DNA of 8,133 bases from Ignavibacteriales bacterium UBA6490. Lineage in GTDB: Bacteria; Bacteroidota; Ignavibacteria; Ignavibacteriales; Ignavibacteriaceae. The translations under genes were made by a program, and so were the position numbers. Location of the stretch: positions 2,776 to 10,908 of the forward strand of contig DJMM01000054.1 in the NCBI GenBank assembly GCA_002435365.1, given 5' to 3'. The notes beneath the pieces were generated by a model. It ran no database searches. It was not told the origin of the DNA and saw only the letters and a program-made list of their open reading frames with translations. Each line of letters opens with the position of its first letter. The first letter of the stretch is position 1. Positions 1-6,115 of this stretch are shown in pieces.

Positions 1-222
1 CATTGCAAGCAGCACGCAATTATCCACCAGTCTTGATCCAGTAACCGCCTTAATAAGTAAGTTCTCTATCTGTCCTCGGGATAGTTTCTTAAATAGAGAG
101 CCAGCGGTCAATTTCATGAAATAGTATGCTGGTGTGGATTCAAACTTCTTTGACCAGTAGCAGGGGCTTTCCGGATCCTTGGGTGCGCCATAATGAACGT
201 GTATATCAATAACTTTGTCCAT
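1..222 (-). CDS. Amidohydrolase (amidohydrolase_2-like), N-terminal fragment
   Basis: This is the first 74 codons of a gene that leaves the window at its left edge. The ATG at 222-220 follows a strong GAGGAG ribosome site 5 bases upstream, so the start is well fixed. Residues 6-10 read DIHVH, with the HxH pair at 8 and 10. That is the metal-binding motif that opens the TIM barrel of amidohydrolase-superfamily enzymes, which hydrolyse or decarboxylate small substrates with a bound metal. There is no signal peptide, so the protein should be cytoplasmic. The substrate cannot be told from this fragment, because the later His and Asp ligands lie outside the window. The gene points away from the tRNA remnant at 380-415 and lies on the side where an integrated element would be, so it may be element cargo. 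The family call is fairly secure; the subfamily is inference. Confidence 0.75.
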   Translation of the reverse strand, partial: MDKVIDIHVHYGAPKDPESPCYWSKKFESTPAYYFMKLTAGSLFKKLSRGQIENLLIKAVTGSRLVDNCVLLAM

Positions 223-295
223 ATTGACTCCTCATTTATTAGAATTGGTTTTATTAATAATAATAAATATTTAAATGAAAGTTGTCAGAAAATGG

Positions 296-324
296 TAAAA
301 TTATACTTTAAAAAGAAATTGCAA
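296..324 (-). promoter_or_regulatory. Candidate promoter of the amidohydrolase gene
   Basis: On the minus strand a TTG (324-322) is followed after 18 bases by TAATTTTA (303-296). This fits the Bacteroidota pattern of a -33 TTTG/TTG and a -7 TAnnTTTG with one mismatch in the -7 box. It would give a leader of roughly 70 bases before the ATG at 222. The region is very AT-rich, so a chance match is quite possible. Confidence 0.3.
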
Positions 325-379
325 CAGTTACCAGTTCCCGATCGAGTACTCACCTCTTGGGTCGCACAGGAATATTCAT

Positions 380-415
380 ATCAAAAGGTTGAGGATTCGA
401 ATCCTTCCGGGTGTA
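380..415 (+). pseudogene. 3' half of a tRNA-Arg (partial tRNA, probable attachment-site remnant)
   Basis: The sequence reads as a tRNA from position 38 onward. A38 is at 380, the 3' side of the anticodon stem (TCAAA) at 381-385, and the variable loop (AGGTT) at 386-390. The T-stem strands are GAGGA (391-395) and CCTTC (403-407), with the T-loop TTCGAAT at 396-402. The 3' acceptor strand CGGGTGT is at 408-414 and the discriminator A at 415. CCA is not encoded. From memory this closely resembles the 3' half of Bacteroidota-type tRNA-Arg. Base 53 is A where G is expected, which breaks the closing T-stem pair. No D-arm or matching 5' acceptor strand (about ACACCCG) lies upstream, and the fit stops within the anticodon loop. 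It is therefore not a working tRNA. The native-looking terminator directly after it suggests a displaced original 3' end, as at one edge of an integrated element. Confidence 0.7.
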
Positions 416-420
416 CTAAA

Positions 421-450
421 AAAATCCGGGTTTTAATTCCCGCATTTTTT
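421..450 (+). terminator. Rho-independent terminator behind the tRNA remnant, probably bidirectional
   Basis: CGGG (427-430) pairs with CCCG (439-442) around an 8-base loop. After one C:C mismatch the stem continues as AAAAT (421-425) against ATTTT (444-448), and a T run follows to 450. Because an A run lies on the 5' side and a T run on the 3' side, it should work in both directions. It could have ended the tRNA transcript on the plus strand and could stop read-through from dsbD on the minus strand. Confidence 0.75.
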
Positions 451-682
451 AATATTTTATCCCCTACTTTTGAAATCTTACCATATAATCCGAAAGTGCT
501 TTGTAATCAAGAGTTTTGAGTTTAAATCTGCGTTATTCAAGAATTATCCTGTCTTAACATATCTTATCTACTTTATTTAAAGATGATACGAGGACATTCG
601 AGTGGGATAAACGAGACTTCACCATAATGACAAGCATTTCAGAATAAATGCTGCTGGCAAAAGTCGTTATTTGAACAAACTG
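451..682. other. Intergenic stretch without a recognisable gene
   Basis: This is the right part of the 460-base gap between the amidohydrolase and dsbD. I see no reading frame with a ribosome site and no RNA gene. A few short protein-like frames on both strands are closed by stops after about 20 codons. The only structure is the inverted repeat at 633-652, listed separately. It could be decayed DNA beside the tRNA junction. Confidence 0.5.
633..652 (-). terminator. Small hairpin downstream of dsbD, possible weak terminator
   Basis: AGCATTT (633-639) and AAATGCT (646-652) form a perfect 7-bp inverted repeat with a 6-base loop. It lies 30 bases past the dsbD stop codon, where a transcript end is expected. 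No T run follows on the minus strand, so it is not a classic intrinsic terminator. It may only protect the 3' end of the mRNA, with the terminator at 421-450 acting as the real stop. Confidence 0.35.
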
Positions 683-2452
683 CTAATTTACTTTTTGAAG
701 TACCTTGAGAAACTCTTCGGGACCGACAAATCCTGTAATCCGCTCAACTTCCTCACCGGAGGAATTGAGCACAAGCACAGTGGGCACACCAACAATTTTA
801 TACCTGTTTCTGAGCAGCTCCACTTCCGCAGACAAGGATTTTGTCATATCTGCTTTAAATGTATTGAATCTTTCAGATTCAGCAATTACGGCTGGATCTG
901 AAAAAGTCATTGCATCAAGTTCTTTGCAGGGTATGCACCAGTCCGCATAAAAATCAATTATAGTACCTTTTTTATCATCGGCATTAACAATATTTATATT
1001 TTCCGAATAAGGTTTCCAGGGTATCGATTCCCCAGATGAAGGTACAGCAGAATAAACTGCAGCTGCAATCAGGAGTAATGAAAACACAATTTTGAAGATT
1101 CTGAAACCGGTTACTTTGCCCGCGACATTTTCAAATAACAATAAATAAGCTCCCACAATAAGCATATAAACAGGTAATACGTATGCTGAAATTTCCTTTG
1201 GAATCAAGGGAAGCAGAAAATAAAGAGCCATCCCCACCAGGATAAAACCAAAAACGTGTTTTACTCCTTCCATCCACATTCCCGCACGAGGAAGCTTCTT
1301 GATTTTGCCAGAGAATATTGCCAGAAAGAGGTACGGTGTTCCCAGTCCCAGAGCCAGCACAAAAAACATCAGGAAACCGGAATAAGGATCTGCTTTTGCG
1401 GCCACGTAAGTTACCAGCCCCAGTACAAATGGTCCGATGCATGGAGCTGCTACAATTCCCATTGTTAAGCCCATAAAAAAAGCACCGAACATACCTCCCT
1501 TTGCACCTCCGGCTTTAGCTACAAGGACATCGGGCATTTTAAATTCATAAACGCCGAACATGCTTAGCGACAGCACCACAAAAATTGCTGCAATAATAAT
1601 TATAACAACCGGACTCTGCAGGAGTGCGCCAAAGACCGCCCCGCTTAATGCAGTTACAACTCCGATAACAGAGTAAGTAATAGCCATGCCCAGCACAAAA
1701 AGCAGTCCCAGCAGGAATAATTTTGAAGTGCTCCCTTCGCTTTGTCCGCCAAAATACCCTATGGTAATAGGTATAAGAGGATACACACATGGGGTCAGGT
1801 TAAGTGCAAGTCCGCCGATAAAAATAAATAGCAGGCTTATAAAAATTCCGCTGTTCTCAAGAATTGAGGATAATGAACTGCTGTCCTCATCAGCAGAGCT
1901 TTGCAGTGCAGAATAACTAAGGTCGATATTCTTGAACATTTCCTGGTTGATTTCTTTAACCGCCTCCCTTGAATCAGCAACCTGAATAATAAGGGTATCG
2001 CTTACGGTCGACGGTGCCACACACGACATATCATTGCAGGCCTGGTAATCGACAGATACGGGAATCTTATATTCCCCCGGTTTTATATTATCCGGCATAA
2101 CAATCAGTGCACCAAAGGTTACCTCACCCTGCCAAACCGATAATGGTGTTTCCGAAAAACTGAATTGATAATCCTCTGCAGGCGGATAATAGATTTTTTT
2201 AATGCTGATTCCCGAAGCAGTATCGATTAATATCTCCGTCGGTATAAGATAATCTTCATAAGGCTTATTCGAATTTATATGCCATGAATCATCAACGATT
2301 ATCTTAACTGCAATTTTCAGCTCACCGCCCGCATACACTTTATCAAACGAGGCATAAGGAGTTATAGAAATATGCTCCTGTCCCCCTCCGAACTGTGCTA
2401 AAGAGGTTGAGATAAATAATAATGATAATAAGATGCGATATTTAATGTTCAT
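683..2452 (-). CDS. dsbD: Thiol:disulfide interchange protein DsbD (protein-disulfide reductase)
   Basis: This membrane protein passes electrons from cytoplasmic thioredoxin to periplasmic thiol proteins, keeping disulfide isomerases and cytochrome c maturation partners reduced. The 589 residues show all three DsbD domains. A signal peptide (about 1-20) leads into a periplasmic DsbD-alpha-like domain (about 28-160) with cysteines 139 and 144. A CcdA-like membrane core (about 202-465, around eight helices) carries C222 in TPCVYP and C338 in APCIGP. A thioredoxin domain (about 490-589) has WCIPC with C506 and C509 and a GVPT cis-proline loop near 557. All six expected redox cysteines are present. 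The frame is open for 42 more codons upstream, but that would run into nadE and bury the signal peptide, so the ATG at 2452-2450 is chosen. No clear Shine-Dalgarno precedes it, only an A-rich leader. It starts 16 bp after the nadE stop and is probably cotranscribed with nadE. Confidence 0.93.
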   Translation of the reverse strand: MNIKYRILLSLLFISTSLAQFGGGQEHISITPYASFDKVYAGGELKIAVKIIVDDSWHINSNKPYEDYLIPTEILIDTASGISIKKIYYPPAEDYQFSFSETPLSVWQGEVTFGALIVMPDNIKPGEYKIPVSVDYQACNDMSCVAPSTVSDTLIIQVADSREAVKEINQEMFKNIDLSYSALQSSADEDSSSLSSILENSGIFISLLFIFIGGLALNLTPCVYPLIPITIGYFGGQSEGSTSKLFLLGLLFVLGMAITYSVIGVVTALSGAVFGALLQSPVVIIIIAAIFVVLSLSMFGVYEFKMPDVLVAKAGGAKGGMFGAFFMGLTMGIVAAPCIGPFVLGLVTYVAAKADPYSGFLMFFVLALGLGTPYLFLAIFSGKIKKLPRAGMWMEGVKHVFGFILVGMALYFLLPLIPKEISAYVLPVYMLIVGAYLLLFENVAGKVTGFRIFKIVFSLLLIAAAVYSAVPSSGESIPWKPYSENINIVNADDKKGTIIDFYADWCIPCKELDAMTFSDPAVIAESERFNTFKADMTKSLSAEVELLRNRYKIVGVPTVLVLNSSGEEVERITGFVGPEEFLKVLQKVN

Positions 2453-2468
2453 AATCCGGTTGTTTTTT

Positions 2469-4115
2469 TTAATTATAAAATCTTCTCCACCCCTGGACGA
2501 TAGGATATCTGCGTCCATACCCAAAGGCTTTCTGCGAAACTTTAAGTACAGGTGCCGCCTGCCGTCTTTTAAACTCATTATAGTCGACCATTTTTAGAAC
2601 CTTCTCAACTACTTCCCTCTCCCCCACAATCCTGTGAATTTCATTAAGCTCCTTGTTCTCTTCAAGGTATAAACGAAGTATCCGGTCAAGCAGTTCGTAC
2701 GGCGGAAGTGTATCCTGGTCTGTCTGTCCCGGGCTCAATTCTGCTGAAGGTGCTTTTTTTATTATTTCTTCAGGAATAATTATTTCGTCCCTGTTGATAA
2801 ATTCAGCTATACGGTAGACGTCAGTTTTATATACATCACCAATTACTGCCAGCGCACCAGACATATCGCCATACAGTGTCGAATAACCTGTTGCCGTTTC
2901 CGATTTATTCCCGGTAGTCAGCAGCAGGTAATTAAATTTATTTGCTTCAGCCATAAGATAAATACTTCTGATCCTTGCCTGCAGATTTTCTTCCGTGACA
3001 TCCTGTGCCTTATTTTTAAAGAGTGTACCAAGCTGAGCTAAAAATGTTTCATAAACAGGCTGGATCGAAATCACATCCGATGAGATGCCCAGATTTGAAA
3101 TAAGTTTCCCGGAATCCCTGATGCTTCCCTCACTCGAAAATTCCGACGGCATCAGCAGAACGCGGACATTATCTTTGCCTAATGCTTTAACTGCAATATA
3201 GGTAACCAGTGCCGAATCCAGACCGCCGCTCAATCCGATTACTACTTTATTAAATCCTGTTTTAGTGCAGTACTCCTTCAGTCCGAAAATAAGCGAATTC
3301 AGTACTTCCTCTTCAAAGCTTCTTTCGATTGGAGATGTTATGACAGTACTACCGGAAGTATCAAAGATGAAATAGTCTTCCTTAAATGATTTTCCAAGCA
3401 TAACCAGTTCCCCCTTATTATTAAAGCACATGCTGGCTCCGTCAAAGATCAGCTCGGTTTGCGCACCTACTGTACAGGCATAAACAAGCGGAATTGAATT
3501 CCGGCTGCTTATCGCAGAAAGCATTTTCCGGCGGTCTTCCCTTTTACCATAAGAATACGGACTTGCAGAAATATTAATAATTATTGATGCTTTTTTATCA
3601 ATAAGATTTTTTACGGGGTCATTAACATAACGGCGCCGGTACCAGTAATTTTCATCATTCCAGATATCTTCACATACTGATATGCCAAGATTTTCGCCGC
3701 AGAAATTATAGATATGAACTTCTTTTGCAGGATCGAAATAACGCATTTCATCGAAAACATCGTAATTGGGAAGCAGGGATTTATGCTGAGAAAACTGAAT
3801 TTTTCCATCACTGCAGAAAACGGCGGAATTATGTATGTCTGTACCGATCAGATCATCATCTTCAAGGATTGACCCGAAAATCAGTCCGGTTTTCCCGGTT
3901 ACCGAGGCAATTTCATTTGCGGTTTTATTAACGGCTGCCCTGAATTCGCTCTTTTCAACAAGGTCAAGTGGTGGATAGCCAACCAGTGCCAGCTCCGGCA
4001 AAATTACTAGATCGGCACCATCATCAACACCTTTATTATAAATTTCGAGGATTTTTGCCTTATTATAGCTGAGATCACCAATTATCGTATTTATCTGTCC
4101 AACTGCAATTTTCAC
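2469..4115 (-). CDS. nadE: Glutamine-dependent NAD+ synthetase
   Basis: The cytoplasmic enzyme amidates nicotinic acid adenine dinucleotide to NAD+ with ATP, taking ammonia from glutamine; it is the last step of NAD synthesis and salvage. The 548 residues form two domains. An N-terminal nitrilase-type glutaminase (about 1-255) has the Glu-Lys-Cys triad at E41 (LPELALVGYP), K112 (HKSLLPNYDVFDE) and C148 (SVCEDIW). A C-terminal synthetase (about 265-548) has the ATP-pyrophosphatase P-loop SGGLDS at 296-301, the RIRSIYLM segment near 381 and TTGNKSETATGYSTLYGD at 400-417. Length and motifs fit the bacterial two-domain form. The start is GTG at 4115-4113. It is forced, since the preceding in-frame codon is the stop TAA and MKIAVGQIN is the usual family opening. 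No strong ribosome site is seen. dsbD follows 16 bp downstream. Confidence 0.96.
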   Translation of the reverse strand: MKIAVGQINTIIGDLSYNKAKILEIYNKGVDDGADLVILPELALVGYPPLDLVEKSEFRAAVNKTANEIASVTGKTGLIFGSILEDDDLIGTDIHNSAVFCSDGKIQFSQHKSLLPNYDVFDEMRYFDPAKEVHIYNFCGENLGISVCEDIWNDENYWYRRRYVNDPVKNLIDKKASIIINISASPYSYGKREDRRKMLSAISSRNSIPLVYACTVGAQTELIFDGASMCFNNKGELVMLGKSFKEDYFIFDTSGSTVITSPIERSFEEEVLNSLIFGLKEYCTKTGFNKVVIGLSGGLDSALVTYIAVKALGKDNVRVLLMPSEFSSEGSIRDSGKLISNLGISSDVISIQPVYETFLAQLGTLFKNKAQDVTEENLQARIRSIYLMAEANKFNYLLLTTGNKSETATGYSTLYGDMSGALAVIGDVYKTDVYRIAEFINRDEIIIPEEIIKKAPSAELSPGQTDQDTLPPYELLDRILRLYLEENKELNEIHRIVGEREVVEKVLKMVDYNEFKRRQAAPVLKVSQKAFGYGRRYPIVQGWRRFYN

Positions 4116-4158
4116 TTAATATCAGTAGATTATTAAAAAATAGCTGTTTTACCCAATC

Positions 4159-4166
4159 CAAAAATA
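4159..4166 (-). promoter_or_regulatory. Candidate -7 box for nadE-dsbD
   Basis: Read on the minus strand, TATTTTTG fits the Bacteroidota -7 consensus TAnnTTTG exactly. It sits 43 bases upstream of the nadE GTG, giving a leader of about 35-40 bases. I do not see a convincing TTTG at the -33 spacing, so only the -7 part is supported. Confidence 0.35.
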
Positions 4167-4220
4167 ATATATCTTTACCGTAAAAATAAGCCATTATCCA
4201 AAGAAAAAAAGAATCTTCCG

Positions 4221-4243
4221 TTTAACATAAAAAAAATGTTAAA
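4221..4243. promoter_or_regulatory. Perfect inverted repeat in the nadE / pspC-like divergent region
   Basis: TTTAACAT (4221-4228) and ATGTTAAA (4236-4243) are perfect 8-bp arms separated by seven A residues. The dyad lies between two divergent genes, 53 bases before the PspC-like ATG and about 105 bases before the nadE start. That is a usual place for a dimeric repressor or activator site. It overlaps the spot where a -33 element for the rightward genes would lie. It is AT-only at the centre, so a structural or chance origin is possible. Confidence 0.4.
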
Positions 4244-4265
4244 TAACCAGAAAATGGCTATGTTT
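4237..4265 (+). promoter_or_regulatory. Weak candidate promoter of the PspC/LiaF-like pair
   Basis: TGTT (4237-4240) and, 18 bases later, TATGTTTA beginning at 4259 resemble a degenerate -33/-7 pair of the Bacteroidota type. The first half falls inside the right arm of the inverted repeat at 4221-4243, so a protein bound there would block it. The match is weak. Confidence 0.25.
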
Positions 4266-4296
4266 ATCCTGATTCAAACTGTATAACGGAGCTAAA

Positions 4297-4749
4297 ATGC
4301 CCAGAAAATTATATCGTTCATCCAGAGACCGTATGCTAGGTGGCGTTGCAGGTGGTCTGGCTGAATATTTTGAGATTGATTCTACTTTGGTAAGGATCCT
4401 GTTTGTTATAACATTGTTTATAGGAGGAACCGGTGTTCTGGCCTACATTCTGTTATGGATTGTTGTTCCTGAAGCACCATATACATTTTATCAGGCAAAA
4501 AACGGGACCAGTTCTCATAGTTCGACTGAATCTGCTCCTCCCTCCCCAGTTGCAGATGTTGAAAATTACTTAAAAATTCAGGATGAAAAAAAGAAAAAAA
4601 GGATAATTTTTGGCGGTGCAGTGCTGATAATTATCGGTATGGTATTCCTCGCTGATAATTTTATCCCTCATTTTGATGCATCAGACCTGTTTCCCCTGCT
4701 GCTGGTTGCAGTAGGAATAGGAATATTAATTAATGCAACAAAAAAATAA
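4297..4749 (+). CDS. PspC-domain membrane protein with C-terminal LiaI/LiaF-like helices
   Basis: The 150-residue protein opens with a PspC domain (about 3-60): basic KLYRSSRDRMLGGVAGGLAEY, then one long hydrophobic helix at 33-57. PspC proteins sit in the inner membrane and take part in envelope-stress responses. A Ser/Pro-rich linker (about 66-86) and a Lys-rich stretch (97-102) follow. Two further membrane helices (about 103-120 and 130-147) surround a short acidic loop. This last part resembles the LiaI/LiaF-like membrane hairpin that begins the next protein. GGAG at 4288-4291, 5 bases before the ATG, fixes the start. The next gene begins 14 bp downstream, so the two form an operon. No PspA, PspF or LiaRS gene is in the window, so the partner regulators are unknown. 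The domain call is firm; the stress role is taken from the family. Confidence 0.88.
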   Translation: MPRKLYRSSRDRMLGGVAGGLAEYFEIDSTLVRILFVITLFIGGTGVLAYILLWIVVPEAPYTFYQAKNGTSSHSSTESAPPSPVADVENYLKIQDEKKKKRIIFGGAVLIIIGMVFLADNFIPHFDASDLFPLLLVAVGIGILINATKK

Positions 4750-4763
4750 GTAAAGGATTAAAA

Positions 4764-5675
4764 ATGAAAACCAAACAGATATTTTGGGGAGTGTTCCTTA
4801 TCTCCATAGGAATTCTGATTCTGCTTAGCGGTTATATTGAGTTCGAATGTGGTTTTGGCGACTTATGGAAACTTTGGCCATTGTTTATTGTCCTTATCGG
4901 TATCAATCTGATGTTAAAGAACACCACTGCAAAAGCAATTTTATCCGGTCTGACTGCACTGGTACTTGCATTTACACTGTTTGCCTCTGTAATAAGCTTT
5001 TTTGGCTGGATCAAAGATGATGTGGAATTCCAGATCGATCACGAAAATACTTTCGATGTTTCTAATTATTCTACTGAGTTTGAAAAGGGGATTAAAAATG
5101 CTTCGCTGCATGTTGAAGCCGGAGCCGGTGCTTTTACTATCAACGACACAACCAGTTTTCTTTTTACTGCGGATGTTGAGGGTAAAAACAGCAGCTATTC
5201 ACTTACCTCAGATATACAGGAAAGCAATGCTGATCTTAATTTTAAGATGAAATCAAGAAAATTCTTTATTAAGAGAAAAAACAGGGTTGAAATGAAACTT
5301 AATCCTGTGCCGGTTTGGGATCTCAAGTTTGATATGGGAGCGGTAGCTGCAGATTTCGATGTAAGCGGATTTAATGTCAGAAAACTGGATATCCAGATGG
5401 GTGCCGCCTCACTGGTTCTCAAGCTTGGCAGTATAAATGCTGAATCGCACATAAATATCGATGCAGGTGCATCTTCAATTGAAATTAGTATTCCGGAAGA
5501 TGCCGGATGCGAAATTAAAGCCGACGCCAGCTTATCTTCAAAAGAGTTTATAGGATTTACAAAAATTAGTGAGCATCTTTACAAGACCAAGGATTTTGAT
5601 GCTGCAAAGAAAAAAATATATTTGGATATTGATTCAGGGATCTCATCAATCAAGGTGAGCAGGTCAGCCTGGTAA
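4764..5675 (+). CDS. LiaF-like membrane protein with repetitive beta (toastrack-type) domain
   Basis: The 303-residue protein has an N-terminal hydrophobic hairpin (helices about 6-23 and 35-52, of the LiaI/LiaF or DUF5668 type), a third helix at about 57-82, and a soluble domain to the end. That domain repeats a short motif, roughly hydrophobic-x-hydrophobic-acidic/polar-x-Gly-Ala-x-x. The motif is centred on G120, G192, G213, G235 and G292, as expected of a stacked beta-strand fold such as the LiaF/DUF4097-like 'toastrack' domains. In Firmicutes LiaF restrains an envelope-stress sensor kinase; whether this one does so is not known. AAAGGA at 4752-4757, 6 bases before the ATG, supports the start. 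It is the second gene behind the PspC-like gene. Its last 12 bases overlap the 3' end of the MGMT-like gene on the other strand. Confidence 0.82.
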   Translation: MKTKQIFWGVFLISIGILILLSGYIEFECGFGDLWKLWPLFIVLIGINLMLKNTTAKAILSGLTALVLAFTLFASVISFFGWIKDDVEFQIDHENTFDVSNYSTEFEKGIKNASLHVEAGAGAFTINDTTSFLFTADVEGKNSSYSLTSDIQESNADLNFKMKSRKFFIKRKNRVEMKLNPVPVWDLKFDMGAVAADFDVSGFNVRKLDIQMGAASLVLKLGSINAESHINIDAGASSIEISIPEDAGCEIKADASLSSKEFIGFTKISEHLYKTKDFDAAKKKIYLDIDSGISSIKVSRSAW

Positions 5676-6005
5676 TTTTTTTATTGGTTCGGGCACCCAT
5701 AAATATTTCTCTAGAATGACACAGTCATTTTCATCGAATTCTATCCCCTCAGATTCAAGAAGTTCTCTCATGGTATCGGAACTCCCGAAATGAAGTTTAC
5801 CTGTTAGAGCGCCATACCTGTTAACTACCCTGTGACAAGGCAGGTTGGAATTCTTTGCACTGTTGAGAGCCCAGCCTACAGTTCTTGCCGCAGCTTTTGT
5901 ACCGCATACCATTGCAATATGCCCATAAGTGGTTACTTTACCGAAGGGGATCCGGGAGGTTACATAAAAAACTTTATCGAAGAAATCTTTATCCTTTAAT
6001 TTCAT
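5664..6005 (-). CDS. MGMT-family protein (short methylated-DNA cysteine methyltransferase / alkyltransferase-like)
   Basis: This 113-residue protein consists only of the DNA-binding and active-site domain of O6-alkylguanine-DNA alkyltransferases. It shows the helix-turn-helix part (FGKVTTYGHIA, Tyr27), the arginine finger in AARTVG (R41) and the active-site motif PCHRV at 56-60 with Cys57. Because the cysteine is kept, it could accept alkyl groups; alkyltransferase-like (ATL) proteins have Trp there. The canonical GYxxG after the active site is replaced by LTGKLHFG, which I recall as usual in short Bacteroidota members. The N-terminal domain of Ada/Ogt proteins is missing, as is normal for this subgroup. 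The frame stays open to a TTG at 6026, but MKLKDKDFF at ATG 6005-6003 is the natural family start. No clear ribosome site is visible. It overlaps the LiaF-like gene tail to tail by 12 bp. The role is probably DNA repair or damage recognition. Confidence 0.88.
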   Translation of the reverse strand: MKLKDKDFFDKVFYVTSRIPFGKVTTYGHIAMVCGTKAAARTVGWALNSAKNSNLPCHRVVNRYGALTGKLHFGSSDTMRELLESEGIEFDENDCVILEKYLWVPEPIKKLPG

Positions 6006-6115
6006 AATTATATTTTTAAAATGCAATACTTTTCATCAACGCTAAAGTTCACAATTTTTATTATTTAGCATTTATAATTAACCGCTATATACCTTTAATT
6101 GCAGGACTAGTTACG

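Noticed and set aside
342..415. A complete tRNA ending at 415
   Set aside because: Bases 342-379 give no 5' acceptor strand matching CGGGTGT, no D-arm and no anticodon stem; only the 3' half fits.
223..415. A tRNA interrupted in the anticodon loop by a group I intron
   Set aside because: No tRNA 5' half is found between the amidohydrolase start and 379, and the space is short for such an intron.
193..519. Open frame of 108 codons on the plus strand
   Set aside because: It runs through the amidohydrolase start, the tRNA half and the terminator, has no ribosome site and no family resemblance.
455..525. Protein-like short frame on the minus strand (ending LDYKALSDYMVRFQK)
   Set aside because: It is only about 21 codons between stops with no start signal, too short to call even a gene remnant.
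580..648. Plus-strand frame with FEWDKRDF, loosely like the opening of a BrnT-type toxin
   Set aside because: It ends after about 20 codons without the rest of the motif, so it is most likely chance.
2453..2578. Longer N-terminus for DsbD, starting inside nadE
   Set aside because: The extra 42 residues are charged, overlap nadE in another frame and would mask the signal peptide at MNIKYRILLS.
6006..6026. Seven-residue extension of the MGMT-like protein from a TTG
   Set aside because: The ATG at 6005 gives the usual family N-terminus, and the TTG has no ribosome site.
6084..6106. TACCTTTA (6090-6097) as a promoter -7 box for the small paralogous pair
   Set aside because: It lies so close to the ribosome site that the leader would be only about a dozen bases, and no -33 partner is at the right distance.
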